Source of the DNA: Pseudomonadota bacterium
GTDB taxonomy: Bacteria; Desulfobacterota; Syntrophia; Syntrophales; UBA8958
Direction: 5' to 3'
Length of the DNA: 61,968 bases
Assembly (NCBI GenBank): GCA_030057915.1
Contig: JASGUC010000039.1
Span: 1 to 61,968, forward strand
Position numbers and translations under genes: made by a program. This document shows positions 51,651-61,670 of the stretch, piece after piece; within the stretch, counting starts at the first letter, position 1, and the number at the start of each line of letters is the position of its first letter. The notes below the pieces were generated by a model. That model did not search any database and was not told the origin of the DNA. It saw only the letters and a program-made list of their open reading frames with translations.

Positions 51651-53723
51651 TCAAAAATCCGTGACCAGCTTGGAGAAATCGGCGACCCTCCGAAACAGCG
51701 CCGCGATCTCCTCCAACAGGGACAAACGGTTGAATCGTATCTCGTCTTCCTTGGCCATGACCATGACGGCGTCGAAGAAGGCATCCACCGGGGCCCGAAG
51801 TCGGGCCATTTCCGTCAGCGCCGCTTCGTAGCGACGTTCGTCGAGAAGAGCCGCGGCCCGCTCCCGCGCTTCCTGGAAGACCCGGTATAGCTCCCTCTCC
51901 GCGTCCTCCCGGAAGAGGGTCGGCCGCGTCTCGCCGTGTCGAAAATCCTTGAGGATGTTGGCCACGCGCTTACAGGCCGTAACCAAGGGCTGGAAGTCGG
52001 CGTGATTCCTGAAGGCTTCCAAGGCCTCTATCTTTCTGGAGGCCTCCACGAGATCGGAGGCGTCGATGGCCAGCGCCGCATCCACGACGTCATAGGCATG
52101 ACCCTGGGCGATGAGCTGATTCTCGAAGCGTGTCCGGAAAAAGTCCAGGACGTCCCGAGCGACATCCTCCTCGGGCCGTTTCAGTTTGTCACGGAGGATG
52201 TCGATGCTCGCCGCCGTCAGTTCCGCCAGGCGCAGCGGATAACCCTTGGCGAGGATGATGTTGATGATCCCCAGGGCCTGGCGTCGCAGGGCGTATGGAT
52301 CGGCGGTTCCCGAGGGGATGAGGTTCACGCCGAAGAAGCCGACGATGGTGTCCATCTTGTCGGCGATGCCGACGATGGCGCCGATGTCCGACTCCGGCAG
52401 CTCCCCCCCCGCGGCGAGGGGCAGGTAATGCTCGTGGATCGCCTTGGCGATCAGGGGGTCTTCGCCGGCCAGGAGGGCGTATTCCCGCCCCATTACCCCC
52501 TGAAGTTCCGAAAACTCCCCCACCATTTGAGTGTCCAGATCCGCCTTGGCCAGGACGGCGGCGCGGTCCACCGCGGCGGCCAGGGCGGGATCGATCCGGC
52601 CGACGATAAGGGCGGCGAGTTTGCGGAACCGGAGGACCTTTTCATGGGATGTGCCCAGAAGGGAATGATAGACGACCTTGCGGAGATCCTCGAAACGGCG
52701 GTCCAGGGATATCTTTTGGTCTTCCTCGAAGAAGAAACGGGCGTCGGAGAGCCGGGCCCGGATCACCTTCTCGTTGCCCCTGGTCACCACGGCGGGATCC
52801 CGGACCGGGGTGTTGTTGATGGCGACAAAGTGGGGCAGCAGTCGGCCCGCGTCGTTGACCACGGGAAAGTACTTCTGGTGGGACATCATGGTGGTGGTCA
52901 AGACCTCCCTGGGGAGTTCCAGGTACTCGGGGTCGAAGGCGCCGCAGACCGCCGTCGGATATTCTACGAGGAAGGCGACGGTTTCCAGGAGATCGTCGGC
53001 GATCAGGGGCCGGCCGTTCACCGTGGCGGCGGACCGCCGCGCCTCATCCTGGATGATTCGCTTCCGCTCCTCCGGATCGACGATCACCCAGGCCTTCCGG
53101 GCCTTGTCCAGATAGTCCCGAAAGTCGGAAACGGCAAAGGGGGCGGGACTCATGAAACGGTGTCCCCGGGAGGCATTGCCGGCCTCGATGGTTTCGATGC
53201 GCACGGGGATGACCTCGCCGCCGTAGAGGGCCAGGAGCCAATGAATCGGCCGGGCGAAACGGATTTCCAGATCGGACCAGCGCATGGCCTTTTTGAAGGG
53301 GATGGCCAGGATGAATCGGGCGAGCAGGGCGGGCAGCATGGCCGCGACATCGCCTCCGGCGATCCTTTTCCGGGCGCGGAGGTATTCGCCCTTATCCGTG
53401 GCGATGATTTCGATTTCCCTCAGGTCCATGCCCTGTCCCCGGGCGAAGCCCTCCGCCGCCCGGGTGGGGTTGCCGTCCTTGTCGAAGGCGGCCTTGCGGG
53501 TCGGCCCGATCTTTTCGATCACCTGATCTTCCTGGGTTTCCGCCACATCCTCGACATGGAGCACGAGGCGCCGCGGCGTAGCCATGGTGGTCACCGGTCC
53601 GTACTTCACCCTTTCCCCGTCGAGGGCCTTGCGGATCAACTCTTCCATGTCGGCCATGGCCCGGGGCAAAAAGGCGGCCGGAATCTCTTCCGTGCCGATT
53701 TCGAGCAGCAATTCCTTTCCCAT
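51651..53723 (-). CDS. glyS: Glycyl-tRNA synthetase beta subunit
   Basis: A 690-residue subunit. The start at 53723 (MGKELLLEIGTEEIPAAFLP) is set by the family N-terminus; the open frame runs further upstream into glyQ. It shows ATPRRLVLHVEDVAE, IPFKKAMRWSD, and VLTTTMMSHQKYFPV in the core, and an HD-like region followed by the C-terminal anticodon-binding domain. It forms the alpha2beta2 enzyme with GlyQ, encoded 29 bp upstream. The usual long C-terminal helical region is present, so it is complete. Confidence 0.96.
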   Translation of the reverse strand: MGKELLLEIGTEEIPAAFLPRAMADMEELIRKALDGERVKYGPVTTMATPRRLVLHVEDVAETQEDQVIEKIGPTRKAAFDKDGNPTRAAEGFARGQGMDLREIEIIATDKGEYLRARKRIAGGDVAAMLPALLARFILAIPFKKAMRWSDLEIRFARPIHWLLALYGGEVIPVRIETIEAGNASRGHRFMSPAPFAVSDFRDYLDKARKAWVIVDPEERKRIIQDEARRSAATVNGRPLIADDLLETVAFLVEYPTAVCGAFDPEYLELPREVLTTTMMSHQKYFPVVNDAGRLLPHFVAINNTPVRDPAVVTRGNEKVIRARLSDARFFFEEDQKISLDRRFEDLRKVVYHSLLGTSHEKVLRFRKLAALIVGRIDPALAAAVDRAAVLAKADLDTQMVGEFSELQGVMGREYALLAGEDPLIAKAIHEHYLPLAAGGELPESDIGAIVGIADKMDTIVGFFGVNLIPSGTADPYALRRQALGIINIILAKGYPLRLAELTAASIDILRDKLKRPEEDVARDVLDFFRTRFENQLIAQGHAYDVVDAALAIDASDLVEASRKIEALEAFRNHADFQPLVTACKRVANILKDFRHGETRPTLFREDAERELYRVFQEARERAAALLDERRYEAALTEMARLRAPVDAFFDAVMVMAKEDEIRFNRLSLLEEIAALFRRVADFSKLVTDF

Positions 53724-53752
53724 TCCCAGATACTCCTGTAAGCTTTCCCGGA

Positions 53753-54619
53753 TTATCCGCCGAGGGGATAACCCATCTCTTCCCTTTGTTTGATGAACAG
53801 CTCGGCGCTGAGACGGGCCAGGTTCCGGACCCGCCCGATATAACTGGTACGTTCGGCAACGCTGATGGCCCCCCGGGCGTTGAGCATGTTGAAGGTGTGC
53901 GAACACTTGAGGCAGCAGTCGTAGGTGGGCAGGACGAGGTCCATCGCCGCCGTCCGGATCCCCTCCGCTTCATACATGTCGAAAAGCTTCCGCAGCATGG
54001 CCACGTCGGCCTTTTCAAAGTTGTACACGGACCATTCCACCTCGCCCCGATGGTGGACGTCCCCGTAGGTGACCCGGTCGTTCCATTTCAGGTCGTAGAC
54101 GTTATCTATCCCCTGGATGTACATGGCGATCCTCTCGATGCCATAGGTGATTTCCGCGCAGACCGGGCGCAGATCCACGCCGCCCACCTGCTGAAAATAG
54201 GTGAACTGGGTGATCTCCATGCCGTCGAGCCACACCTCCCAACCCAGACCCCAGGCCCCTACCGTGGGCGACTCCCAGTCGTCCTCGACGAAACGGATGT
54301 CGTGCTCTCGGGGGTCGATGCCGAAGCTCTGGAGCGATTCCAGGTAAAGCTCCTGGATGTTCAGTGGCGAGGGTTTCATGATTACCTGGTACTGGTAATA
54401 GTGTTGCAGACGGTTGGGGTTGTCGCCGTAACGGCCGTCGGTGGGCCGCCGCGACGGTTCCACATAGGCCACATTCCAGGGCTCCGGCCCCAGGGAGCGC
54501 AAAAAAGTGGCCGGGTTGAAGGTCCCCGCGCCCACCTCGAGGTCGTAAGGCTGCTGGATTACACAGCCCTGGTCGGCCCAGTATCTCTCCAAAGAAAATA
54601 TCAGCTCCTGAAAGGTCAC
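53753..54619 (-). CDS. glyQ: Glycyl-tRNA synthetase alpha subunit
   Basis: A 288-residue catalytic subunit with [59 protein letters not shown], and [19 protein letters not shown]. These are diagnostic of bacterial GlyQ. It activates glycine and charges tRNA-Gly with GlyS. Upstream, a repeat element of the GAGACC family fills the gap to recO. Confidence 0.97.
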   Translation of the reverse strand: MTFQELIFSLERYWADQGCVIQQPYDLEVGAGTFNPATFLRSLGPEPWNVAYVEPSRRPTDGRYGDNPNRLQHYYQYQVIMKPSPLNIQELYLESLQSFGIDPREHDIRFVEDDWESPTVGAWGLGWEVWLDGMEITQFTYFQQVGGVDLRPVCAEITYGIERIAMYIQGIDNVYDLKWNDRVTYGDVHHRGEVEWSVYNFEKADVAMLRKLFDMYEAEGIRTAAMDLVLPTYDCCLKCSHTFNMLNARGAISVAERTSYIGRVRNLARLSAELFIKQREEMGYPLGG

Positions 54620-54645
54620 GATAACCTCCTCGCTCCTTGTGAATT

Positions 54646-54778
54646 GAGACCCCTGAAAAACCGCCTATCATGTCATTCCGGGCTTGAGATGGCATCCAGA
54701 AGATACTTGAAAACACGGAATTCCCGCTTCCGTGGCCATGACGAAAGGAGGTTTTCGAAGCAATTGTTCAAAGATCTC
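54646..54778. mobile_element. 133-bp GAGACC-family element upstream of glyQ
   Basis: Left end GAGACCCCTGAAAAA, right end TTGTTCAAAGATCTC; length 133 bp, as in the other copies. The interior (TCATTCCGGGCTTGA, CTTGAAAACACGG, CATGACGAAAGG) is closest to the outer copy at 3154. There is no perfect target duplication. It lies between recO and glyQ, both minus, and would be transcribed in the leader of glyQ. Confidence 0.68.
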
Positions 54779-54821
54779 GATTAATACGAGCTTGCATCGA
54801 TAACACGGCTAATGGCCGGAG

Positions 54822-55616
54822 TCAACAGGTATCGACGTTTATGGCGTCCAACTGTCGGAGCTGCCTTAAGACCTGCCACGATTTTAGCTCCCGGCCCAGG
54901 ATATGTCGGATGAACGAAACCAGCAGACGCCGGGACTCGTCGTCGGCCCGGGGGGAGAGGAGCAGGCGGGACAGATTTCGGGCCGGCAGGGCCTTGCCGT
55001 GGAGGAGGCTGCGGATCGTTCCCAGGGACAGCGCCGGCGCGGCCTCGGGAACGGAGACGCAGCGGCTGCATTGTAAACCGCCCCGGCTGTTGCTGAAATG
55101 GAAGGTCCGGCCCGCATCCAGAGGGACATGGCACCGGGAGCAGCGATCCAGAATGGGCTCGTAACCGGCCAGGCCGAGCAGGCGGATCTCGAAGAAGGAA
55201 AGAAGGCCGGTCCGGAAGGGGCCGTTTTCCATCAGGGACAGAAAATCCACGAGCAGTTGGAAGACCGCCTCGTTTCTTTTGCCCTCCACGGTGAAGGCGC
55301 CGGTGAGTTCCACCAGGTAGGAGGCCGCCACGCTCTTTTCCAGGTCGCTGCGGATCATGGGAAAATGGTCTATGATTTCACATTGGTCCACCATGGCGAG
55401 GGAGTCTCCGCCCCCCCGGCGGGAGAAGAGGACCTGGGTGAAGGAAAAGGGCTCCAGGGAATTGGCGAACCGCCGCCGGGACCGGCGCGCCCCCTTGGCG
55501 ATTCCCTTCAGTTTCCCGAATTCTCGGGTGTAGAAGGTGGCGATCCGGTCCGACTCCCCGTAATCGAGGGTGTGCAGGACGATCGCCCGGGCCCTGTGGC
55601 TGTTACGGGTGTTCAT
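54822..55616 (-). CDS. recO: DNA repair protein RecO
   Basis: A 264-residue protein. The N-terminal OB-fold has RARAIVLHTLDYGESDRIAT and YTREFGKLKGIAKGARRSR. The helical domain has FFEIRLLGLAGYEPIL and a zinc site with CSRCHVPL and CSRC. RecO loads RecA at gaps through the RecFOR pathway. The gene overlaps the end of pyrC by 14 bp, so it belongs to the pyr message. Confidence 0.93.
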   Translation of the reverse strand: MNTRNSHRARAIVLHTLDYGESDRIATFYTREFGKLKGIAKGARRSRRRFANSLEPFSFTQVLFSRRGGGDSLAMVDQCEIIDHFPMIRSDLEKSVAASYLVELTGAFTVEGKRNEAVFQLLVDFLSLMENGPFRTGLLSFFEIRLLGLAGYEPILDRCSRCHVPLDAGRTFHFSNSRGGLQCSRCVSVPEAAPALSLGTIRSLLHGKALPARNLSRLLLSPRADDESRRLLVSFIRHILGRELKSWQVLRQLRQLDAINVDTC

Positions 55617-56928
55617 GGCCCTGGGGAAGGTCGGAGTTGGTCGCCACGCCGCCCTTCATGGTCAGGACGGCCTTTCCGGTCAGCTCCCAGCCCAGGAAGG
55701 GGGTGTTCCCGCTCCGGGAGCGGAGACCTTCGGGGCTTACCGTCCAGCGGCGTTCCAGGTCGATTACGGTCAGATCGGCAGGCGCGCCGGGCGCCAGGCT
55801 GCCGCCGGGGACGCCGAGGATCGCTGCCGGTCGGACGCTCATCCTGGTCACGAGTTCCGGCAGGGTGAGGAGTCCCTCGGCGACGAGCCGGAGGCTCAAG
55901 GCCAGGGAGGTCTCCAGGCCGATCATGCCGCTGGCGGCGTACTCGAACTCCACCTCCTTGTCCGTCACGGCGTGGGGGGCGTGGTCGCTGGCAATGGCGT
56001 CGATGGTCCCGTCCCGGAGTCCTTCCCGGACGGCCTCGACGTCCCGTCGCTCCCGGAGCGGCGGATTCACCTTGGCGTTGACGTTGTAGCCCCGCAGGCA
56101 ATCCGCGGTCAGGGTGAAATAATGGGGCGCCGTTTCGGCGGTCACCCTGACGCCCCGGGCCTTGGCATCCCTGATCAGGCGGACGGCGCCGACGGAGGAA
56201 ACATGACAGATGTGCAGCGTCGTCCCGGTGTATTCCGCCAGCAGGAGGTCCCGGGCGACCATGACCTCCTCGGCGATCCCGGGGATGCCGGGCAGACCGA
56301 GTTCCGTGGCGGTCAGCCCCTCGTGCATGACCCCGCCGGCGGACAGGGAGAGATCCTCGCAGTGGGACGCCACGGTCATTCCGAGGGAGTGGGCGTATTC
56401 CAGCGCCCGACGCATGACGGCGCCGTCCATGACGGGCCTGCCGTCATCGGAAAAGGCGACGGCCCCCGCCTCCTTGAGGTCCCAAAACTCCGTCAGGGTT
56501 TTTCCCTGGGAACCCCGCGTAATGGCGGCGATGGGATAGACATGGACGAGATCCGCCTCGTCGGCCTTGCGGAGGATGAATTCCGTTACGGAGCGGTTGT
56601 CGTTGACGGGATCGGTGTTCGGCATACAGGCCACGGCGGTGAAGCCCCCGGCGGCGGCCGCCGCGCTCCCCGTGGCGATGGTTTCCTTGTATTCATGGCC
56701 CGGCTCCCGGAAATGGACATGCATATCCACGAGACCGGGGACGATGACCAGCCCCTCCAACTCCACGACCCGGCGGTCCTTCCCCCGCTTCTTGCCCAGA
56801 TTGCGCCCGATCCCGGAGATGCGGCCATCCTCGACGAGGATATCCATCCGGTCGTCCAGGCCCCGACCGGGATCGATCACCCTTGCCCCGCGGAGCAGCC
56901 AGTTTTTCCCCGCCACCGACGATTTCAT
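55603..56928 (-). CDS. pyrC: Dihydroorotase
   Basis: A 441-residue type I dihydroorotase. The start at 56928 has GCGAGGG upstream; the longer frame contains a (CCCTGT)n repeat and is unlikely to be translated. It has the binuclear metal motif GLVDMHVHFREPGHEYKE, ACMPNTDPVND, SHCEDLSLS, ICHVSSVGAVRLI, ETAPHYFTLT and the catalytic Asp in AIASDHAPHAVTDKEV. It closes carbamoyl-aspartate to dihydroorotate. pyrB lies 350 bp upstream and recO overlaps downstream. Confidence 0.95.
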   Translation of the reverse strand: MKSSVAGKNWLLRGARVIDPGRGLDDRMDILVEDGRISGIGRNLGKKRGKDRRVVELEGLVIVPGLVDMHVHFREPGHEYKETIATGSAAAAAGGFTAVACMPNTDPVNDNRSVTEFILRKADEADLVHVYPIAAITRGSQGKTLTEFWDLKEAGAVAFSDDGRPVMDGAVMRRALEYAHSLGMTVASHCEDLSLSAGGVMHEGLTATELGLPGIPGIAEEVMVARDLLLAEYTGTTLHICHVSSVGAVRLIRDAKARGVRVTAETAPHYFTLTADCLRGYNVNAKVNPPLRERRDVEAVREGLRDGTIDAIASDHAPHAVTDKEVEFEYAASGMIGLETSLALSLRLVAEGLLTLPELVTRMSVRPAAILGVPGGSLAPGAPADLTVIDLERRWTVSPEGLRSRSGNTPFLGWELTGKAVLTMKGGVATNSDLPQGHEHP

Positions 56929-56962
56929 CCCTCGCTTCTCACCTACCCTCGATATTTCCTGC

Positions 56963-56998
56963 CCCTGTCCCTGTCCCTGTCCCTGTTTCTGTCCCTGT
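56963..56998. repeat. (CCCTGT)n simple repeat upstream of pyrC
   Basis: Six 6-bp units, one imperfect, followed directly by TCG triplet repeats (to about 57008). It lies in the gap between pyrB and pyrC, in the leader of pyrC. The rest of the gap (57012-57281) shows no recognised feature. Confidence 0.85.
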
Positions 56999-57281
56999 CG
57001 TCGTCGTCGCGGCGGCGGTTCGCCGTCGCGATAGTCTCCCCTCCGTTCCGTCATGCCTACTCAAAGCTGCTTATACAGACTCAAAGCTGACTTCCTGCTT
57101 CACTGAAGGCCGGTTTCACGGCGGGCTTGCTGCGCCCATCGCCAGAGCCTTGCCTCTCCACAGGCGGACACCGGGGAACTCACGGCCATATTTTTCAGGT
57201 TTATCGCTGCTTCACCTATGCTTACCATTCTCTCCGTATTGAATAGAATAGCACAGAATTAGTCAGATTACAAGCAAACCG

Positions 57282-58208
57282 TTAAAACCCCCTGCCTCCC
57301 GTGAGGAGATACAGCAGGGCCATCCGCACCGCCACGCCGTTGGTCACCTGGTCGAGGATGACGGAGAACGGGCCGTCGGCGATCTCTGGGGCGATTTCCA
57401 CCCCCCGGTTGATAGGTCCCGGATGCATCACCAGGACGTCCTCCTTGGCCAGGCCGATGTTCCGGCCGTTCAAGCAGAAGCGCCGGGCGTATTCCCGGAG
57501 CGATGGAAAGAAGTTCTGCTGCTGTCGCTCGATCTGGATCCGGAGCATCATGACGACGTCCGCCCCGGTCAGGGCCTTCTCGAGCGAAGAATGCACCTCG
57601 ACCCCCATAAGCGCCATGTCCCTGGGCAGCATCGTGGCCGGACCGGCGACGACTACCTGGGCCCCCATGGTCTTCAAGCCGTGGATATTGGACCGGGCCA
57701 CGCGGCTGTGGGCGATGTCGCCGACGATGGCGATCCGGAGGTTTTCGAGGCGCCCCTTTTTGGACCGGATCGTCATCATGTCCAGGAGGGCCTGGGTGGG
57801 ATGCTCATGGGCGCCGTCGCCGGCGTTGATGACCGGCGGCTTGACCAGCGCCGCCAGCATATGGGGGGCGCCGGCGGCGCTGTGGCGGATGACGATCACA
57901 TCGGGATTCATGGCCTCGAGGTTTCTTGCCGTATCGATCAGGGTCTCCCCCTTGACGACGCTGCTGGTCGTGGAGGAGATATTGATCGTATCGGCGCTGA
58001 GCCGTTTGCCCGCGATCTCGAAAGAGGTTCTCGTCCGGGTGCTCGCCTCGTAGAAGAGGTTGACGACGGTCTTGCCGCGAAGGGTGGGAACCTTTTTGAT
58101 CTCCCGGGTGGAGATCTCGATGAAGGAATCGGCGGTGTCGAGGATCAGGAGGATCTCCTCCCGGGAAAGATCCCTGATGCCCAGCATGTCCTTTCTTTCC
58201 CACCTCAT
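57282..58208 (-). CDS. pyrB: Aspartate carbamoyltransferase catalytic subunit
   Basis: A 308-residue enzyme with the carbamoyl-phosphate site [13 protein letters not shown], the [16 protein letters not shown] loop, [27 protein letters not shown] and [11 protein letters not shown]. It makes carbamoyl-aspartate, the first committed step of pyrimidine synthesis. No regulatory PyrI is seen. It starts 3 bp after the pyrR stop, so both are on one message and subject to the leader control. Confidence 0.97.
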   Translation of the reverse strand: MRWERKDMLGIRDLSREEILLILDTADSFIEISTREIKKVPTLRGKTVVNLFYEASTRTRTSFEIAGKRLSADTINISSTTSSVVKGETLIDTARNLEAMNPDVIVIRHSAAGAPHMLAALVKPPVINAGDGAHEHPTQALLDMMTIRSKKGRLENLRIAIVGDIAHSRVARSNIHGLKTMGAQVVVAGPATMLPRDMALMGVEVHSSLEKALTGADVVMMLRIQIERQQQNFFPSLREYARRFCLNGRNIGLAKEDVLVMHPGPINRGVEIAPEIADGPFSVILDQVTNGVAVRMALLYLLTGGRGF

Positions 58209-58211
58209 CCG

Positions 58212-58877
<666 letters not shown>

Positions 58878-58908
58878 TTAAAAGGCCCTATATTTACAGG
58901 TGAAGCCA

Positions 58909-58937
58909 TCTATAGAAGAACGATCCCTGTTTGTCAA
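58909..58937 (-). promoter_or_regulatory. Sigma70-type promoter of the pyrR-pyrB operon
   Basis: On the minus strand TTGACA (58937-58932) is separated by 17 nt from TATAGA (58914-58909). Transcription would begin near 58901 and give a leader of about 90 nt before the attenuator hairpin. Confidence 0.8.
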
Positions 58938-58993
58938 GTCCAAAGCAGGATAAACCCGGATTTTCCCACGGAGGTTTCATCCCTGAAATGACA

Positions 58994-59008
58994 TTTTTCA
59001 AAGGTCTC
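58994..59008. repeat. Solo right end of the GAGACC element family
   Basis: TTTTTCAAAGGTCTC, identical to the right end of the copies at 3239 and 42932. No left end is seen; the adjacent upstream DNA is the pyr promoter region. It lies about 80 bp upstream of the PRC-CBS protein gene. Confidence 0.6.
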
Positions 59009-59089
59009 CAATGGAAAATCTGGGTCAAAAATGCCTTTCCGATCCGAGAGGGACTGTGTTATATACTGCCCCGCCTGGAGGTGGGAGTC

Positions 59090-60358
59090 ATGGCGGTCAA
59101 TGCTGAGCCTCAGGTTTTTTTGTTTTTGAGCGAAATCCTGGGGCAGCCGTTAATCGGGCCGGAAGGCCGTCCGGTGGGGAAAATCGTCGATCTGGTCGCG
59201 ACCGTGACCGAGCCCTATCCCGTCGTCACCGAGGCCCTGATCGACCGGGATGAGAAACGGGGAGAGATGCTTTTGTGTCCCTTTCCCGAAGTCGAGGAGC
59301 TGCGGCTTCCCTTTCATGCCGGCCGGCCGGCCGCCGACGATTTCCGGACCCTGGCGTTGCGGGAAAACGAACTGCTCCTCAAAGACTCCCTGATGGACAA
59401 GCAGATCGTTGACACCCACGGCGCCAAGGTGCTTCGGGTCAACGATCTCCAGTTTCTCATGGCCCGGCGACGCCTCCATCTGGTCCATGTGGATGTGGGC
59501 TTCCGGGGTCTCATGCGACGTTCCGGACTGGAAAAACTGATGGATATCCTTCTCCACGCCTTTTTCGATTACAGCCTGCCCAACCAGTACATCTCGTGGA
59601 AATACGTGCAGCCCATTTCCACGCCCGATCTCCTCCGCCTGAAGATCACCCAGGATCGCCTGGCCCGGCTTCACCCGGCCGACCTTGCGGACATCATCGA
59701 AGACCTGGATGCGCGCCAGCGTAGCGCCGTATTCCAGTCCCTCGACGTGGAAACAGCGGCGGAGATCCTGGAAGAAACGGATCCGAAGATCCAGGTCAGT
59801 CTCATAAGGGATATGAATGTCGCCGTGGCGTCGGATATCATCGAGGAGATGTCGCTGAGCGAAGCAGCGGACCTCCTGGGCGATCTCCCCAGGGACAAGG
59901 CCGAGGGGATCCTCAAGGAGATGGAGCAGGATATCGCCGAAGACGTCAAGGAACTCCTGGCCCATCCGGAGGAGGAGGCAGGGGGGTTGATGACCTCGGC
60001 GGTCCTCCAGTTTCCGCCGGAGACGACGGTGGAGATGGCGCTAACGACGATCCGCGGCGAAGCGGAGGATATGGACTTCATCTACTATGTATATGTGGTG
60101 AACGAGGAGGAGCGGCTCCTGGGGATGGTCAGCCTCCGGGAACTCTTGGCGGCCCCCATGGAGGCCCGCCTGGCGGACCTCATGGATGACCGGGTGATTT
60201 CGGTGCATCTTGAGGAAGACAAGGACGAGATCGCCGAGCTGTTTGCCAAATACGGCCTCATGGCGATCCCGGTGGTCGATGGCGAAGGAAGGATCAAGGG
60301 CGTGATTCCCTTCAAGAATCTCCTTGAGGTCGTGGCGCCGCATCTGGGAAAGAAATAA
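59090..60358 (+). CDS. Soluble PRC-barrel, MgtE N-domain and CBS-pair protein
   Basis: A 422-residue protein, started at ATG 59090 with GGAGGTGGGAG just upstream. Two PRC-barrel-like domains come first (LSEILGQPLIGPEGRPVGKI; DSLMDKQIVDTHGAKVLRV), then the MgtE intracellular N domain (LHPADLADIIEDLDARQRSA, LLGDLPRDKAEGILKEM), then two CBS motifs (EEAGGLMTSAVLQFP; DDRVISVHLEEDKDEIAEL and IPVVDGEGRIKGVI). The MgtE transport helices are missing. In MgtE these cytosolic domains sense Mg2+ and gate the channel; here they could regulate the transporter encoded immediately downstream (25 bp gap). Confidence 0.85.
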   Translation: MAVNAEPQVFLFLSEILGQPLIGPEGRPVGKIVDLVATVTEPYPVVTEALIDRDEKRGEMLLCPFPEVEELRLPFHAGRPAADDFRTLALRENELLLKDSLMDKQIVDTHGAKVLRVNDLQFLMARRRLHLVHVDVGFRGLMRRSGLEKLMDILLHAFFDYSLPNQYISWKYVQPISTPDLLRLKITQDRLARLHPADLADIIEDLDARQRSAVFQSLDVETAAEILEETDPKIQVSLIRDMNVAVASDIIEEMSLSEAADLLGDLPRDKAEGILKEMEQDIAEDVKELLAHPEEEAGGLMTSAVLQFPPETTVEMALTTIRGEAEDMDFIYYVYVVNEEERLLGMVSLRELLAAPMEARLADLMDDRVISVHLEEDKDEIAELFAKYGLMAIPVVDGEGRIKGVIPFKNLLEVVAPHLGKK

Positions 60359-60383
60359 TCATGGACGAAGGCGAGGGTCAAAG

Positions 60384-61670
60384 GTGCCGGAACGGAGCGA
60401 GAAAGGGAAAAGAGTCAATATCTTTCGCCGTCTGTTCCAGAAGAGATTCTGGCGCTCCCTGGGGCTGCTGTTTGCCCTTATCGGACCGGGAATCATTACC
60501 TCCAACGTCGATAACGATGCCGGCGGCATAACCACCTATTCCCTGGCCGGCGCCCAGTACGGCCTCTCCCTCCTGTGGACCCTCATCCCCATCTTCGTGG
60601 CCCTGATCGTCATCCAGGAGATGTGCGCCCGGATGGGGGTGGTTTCGGGCAAGGGTCTGTCCGATCTCATCAGGGAACGGTTCGGCGCCAAGATTACCGT
60701 TTACCTCATGATGGTCCTCTTCCTGGCCAATCTGGGCAACACCATCTCCGAATTCGCGGGCATCGCCGCCAGCCTGGAGATCTTCGGTGTCAGCAAGCAC
60801 CTTTCCGTTCCCCTTGGGGCCTTCCTCGTCTGGTGGCTTGTCGTCAAGGGAAACTACAAATCGGTGGAAAAGGTCTTCCTCGTGGCCTGCCTGTTCTATG
60901 TTTCCTATATCATCTCGGGATTCATGGGGAAACCGAACTGGAGCGAGATCGGGGTCGCCCTGGTCACCCCGACCCTCCGTGCGGACCCCGCCTTTCTCAC
61001 CATGGCCGTGGGCGTGGTCGGCACGACCATTGCCCCGTGGATGCAGTTCTATCTCCAGTCCTCCGTGGTGGACAAGGGCCTGAAGGTGGCGGACTATGCC
61101 TATACCCGGGTGGACATCATCGCCGGTTCCCTGATGGTCAATATCGTGGCCTTTTTCATCATCATGCTCTGCGCCGTCACGCTCTTTCAACAGGGGGTCC
61201 AGATCGAGACCGCCAAGGACGCGGCCCAGGCCCTGGCCCCCATGGCCGGGGCCTACTGCGCCCATCTCTTCGCCTTCGGCCTCCTGAACGCCTCCCTCTT
61301 TGCCGCCTCGATCCTGCCGCTGTCCACGGCCTACACGATCTGTGAGGCCTTCGGGTGGGAGTCCAGCCTCAATCTCAAGTTTACCGAGGCCCCGCAGTTC
61401 TATGGCCTCTATTCCCTCATGATCGTCCTGGGCGCCGCCATCATTCTCCTCCCCAACATGCCCCTGATCGGGATCATGTACTATTCTCAGGTCATAAACG
61501 GTCTGCTGCTGCCCTTTGTCCTGATCTTCATGCTGATCCTCGTCAATGACCGCCGGATCATGGGCGAGCATGTGAACGGCCGGACCATGAATATCATCGC
61601 CTGGTTCACCGTGGGCGTCCTGATCCTCCTCTCCCTGGCCATCGTCATCACTTCCCTTCTGCCGGCCTGA
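60384..61670 (+). CDS. NRAMP-like divalent cation transporter, probably Mg2+-type
   Basis: About 428 residues from GTG 60384 with GCGAGGG 7 nt upstream. It has around 11 transmembrane helices in the LeuT/NRAMP fold. The helix-1 metal loop reads ITSNVDNDAGGITTYS instead of the canonical DPGN, and helix 6 reads VGTTIAPWMQFYLQSS, lacking the metal-binding Met of MPH. Those changes are like the Nramp-related magnesium transporters rather than Mn/Fe transporters. The linked MgtE-domain gene also points to Mg2+. The ion is an inference. Confidence 0.82.
   Translation: MPERSEKGKRVNIFRRLFQKRFWRSLGLLFALIGPGIITSNVDNDAGGITTYSLAGAQYGLSLLWTLIPIFVALIVIQEMCARMGVVSGKGLSDLIRERFGAKITVYLMMVLFLANLGNTISEFAGIAASLEIFGVSKHLSVPLGAFLVWWLVVKGNYKSVEKVFLVACLFYVSYIISGFMGKPNWSEIGVALVTPTLRADPAFLTMAVGVVGTTIAPWMQFYLQSSVVDKGLKVADYAYTRVDIIAGSLMVNIVAFFIIMLCAVTLFQQGVQIETAKDAAQALAPMAGAYCAHLFAFGLLNASLFAASILPLSTAYTICEAFGWESSLNLKFTEAPQFYGLYSLMIVLGAAIILLPNMPLIGIMYYSQVINGLLLPFVLIFMLILVNDRRIMGEHVNGRTMNIIAWFTVGVLILLSLAIVITSLLPA

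Noticed and set aside
51936-53741. 601-codon open frame antisense to glyS
   Set aside because: Shadow frame; glyS is unambiguous on the other strand.
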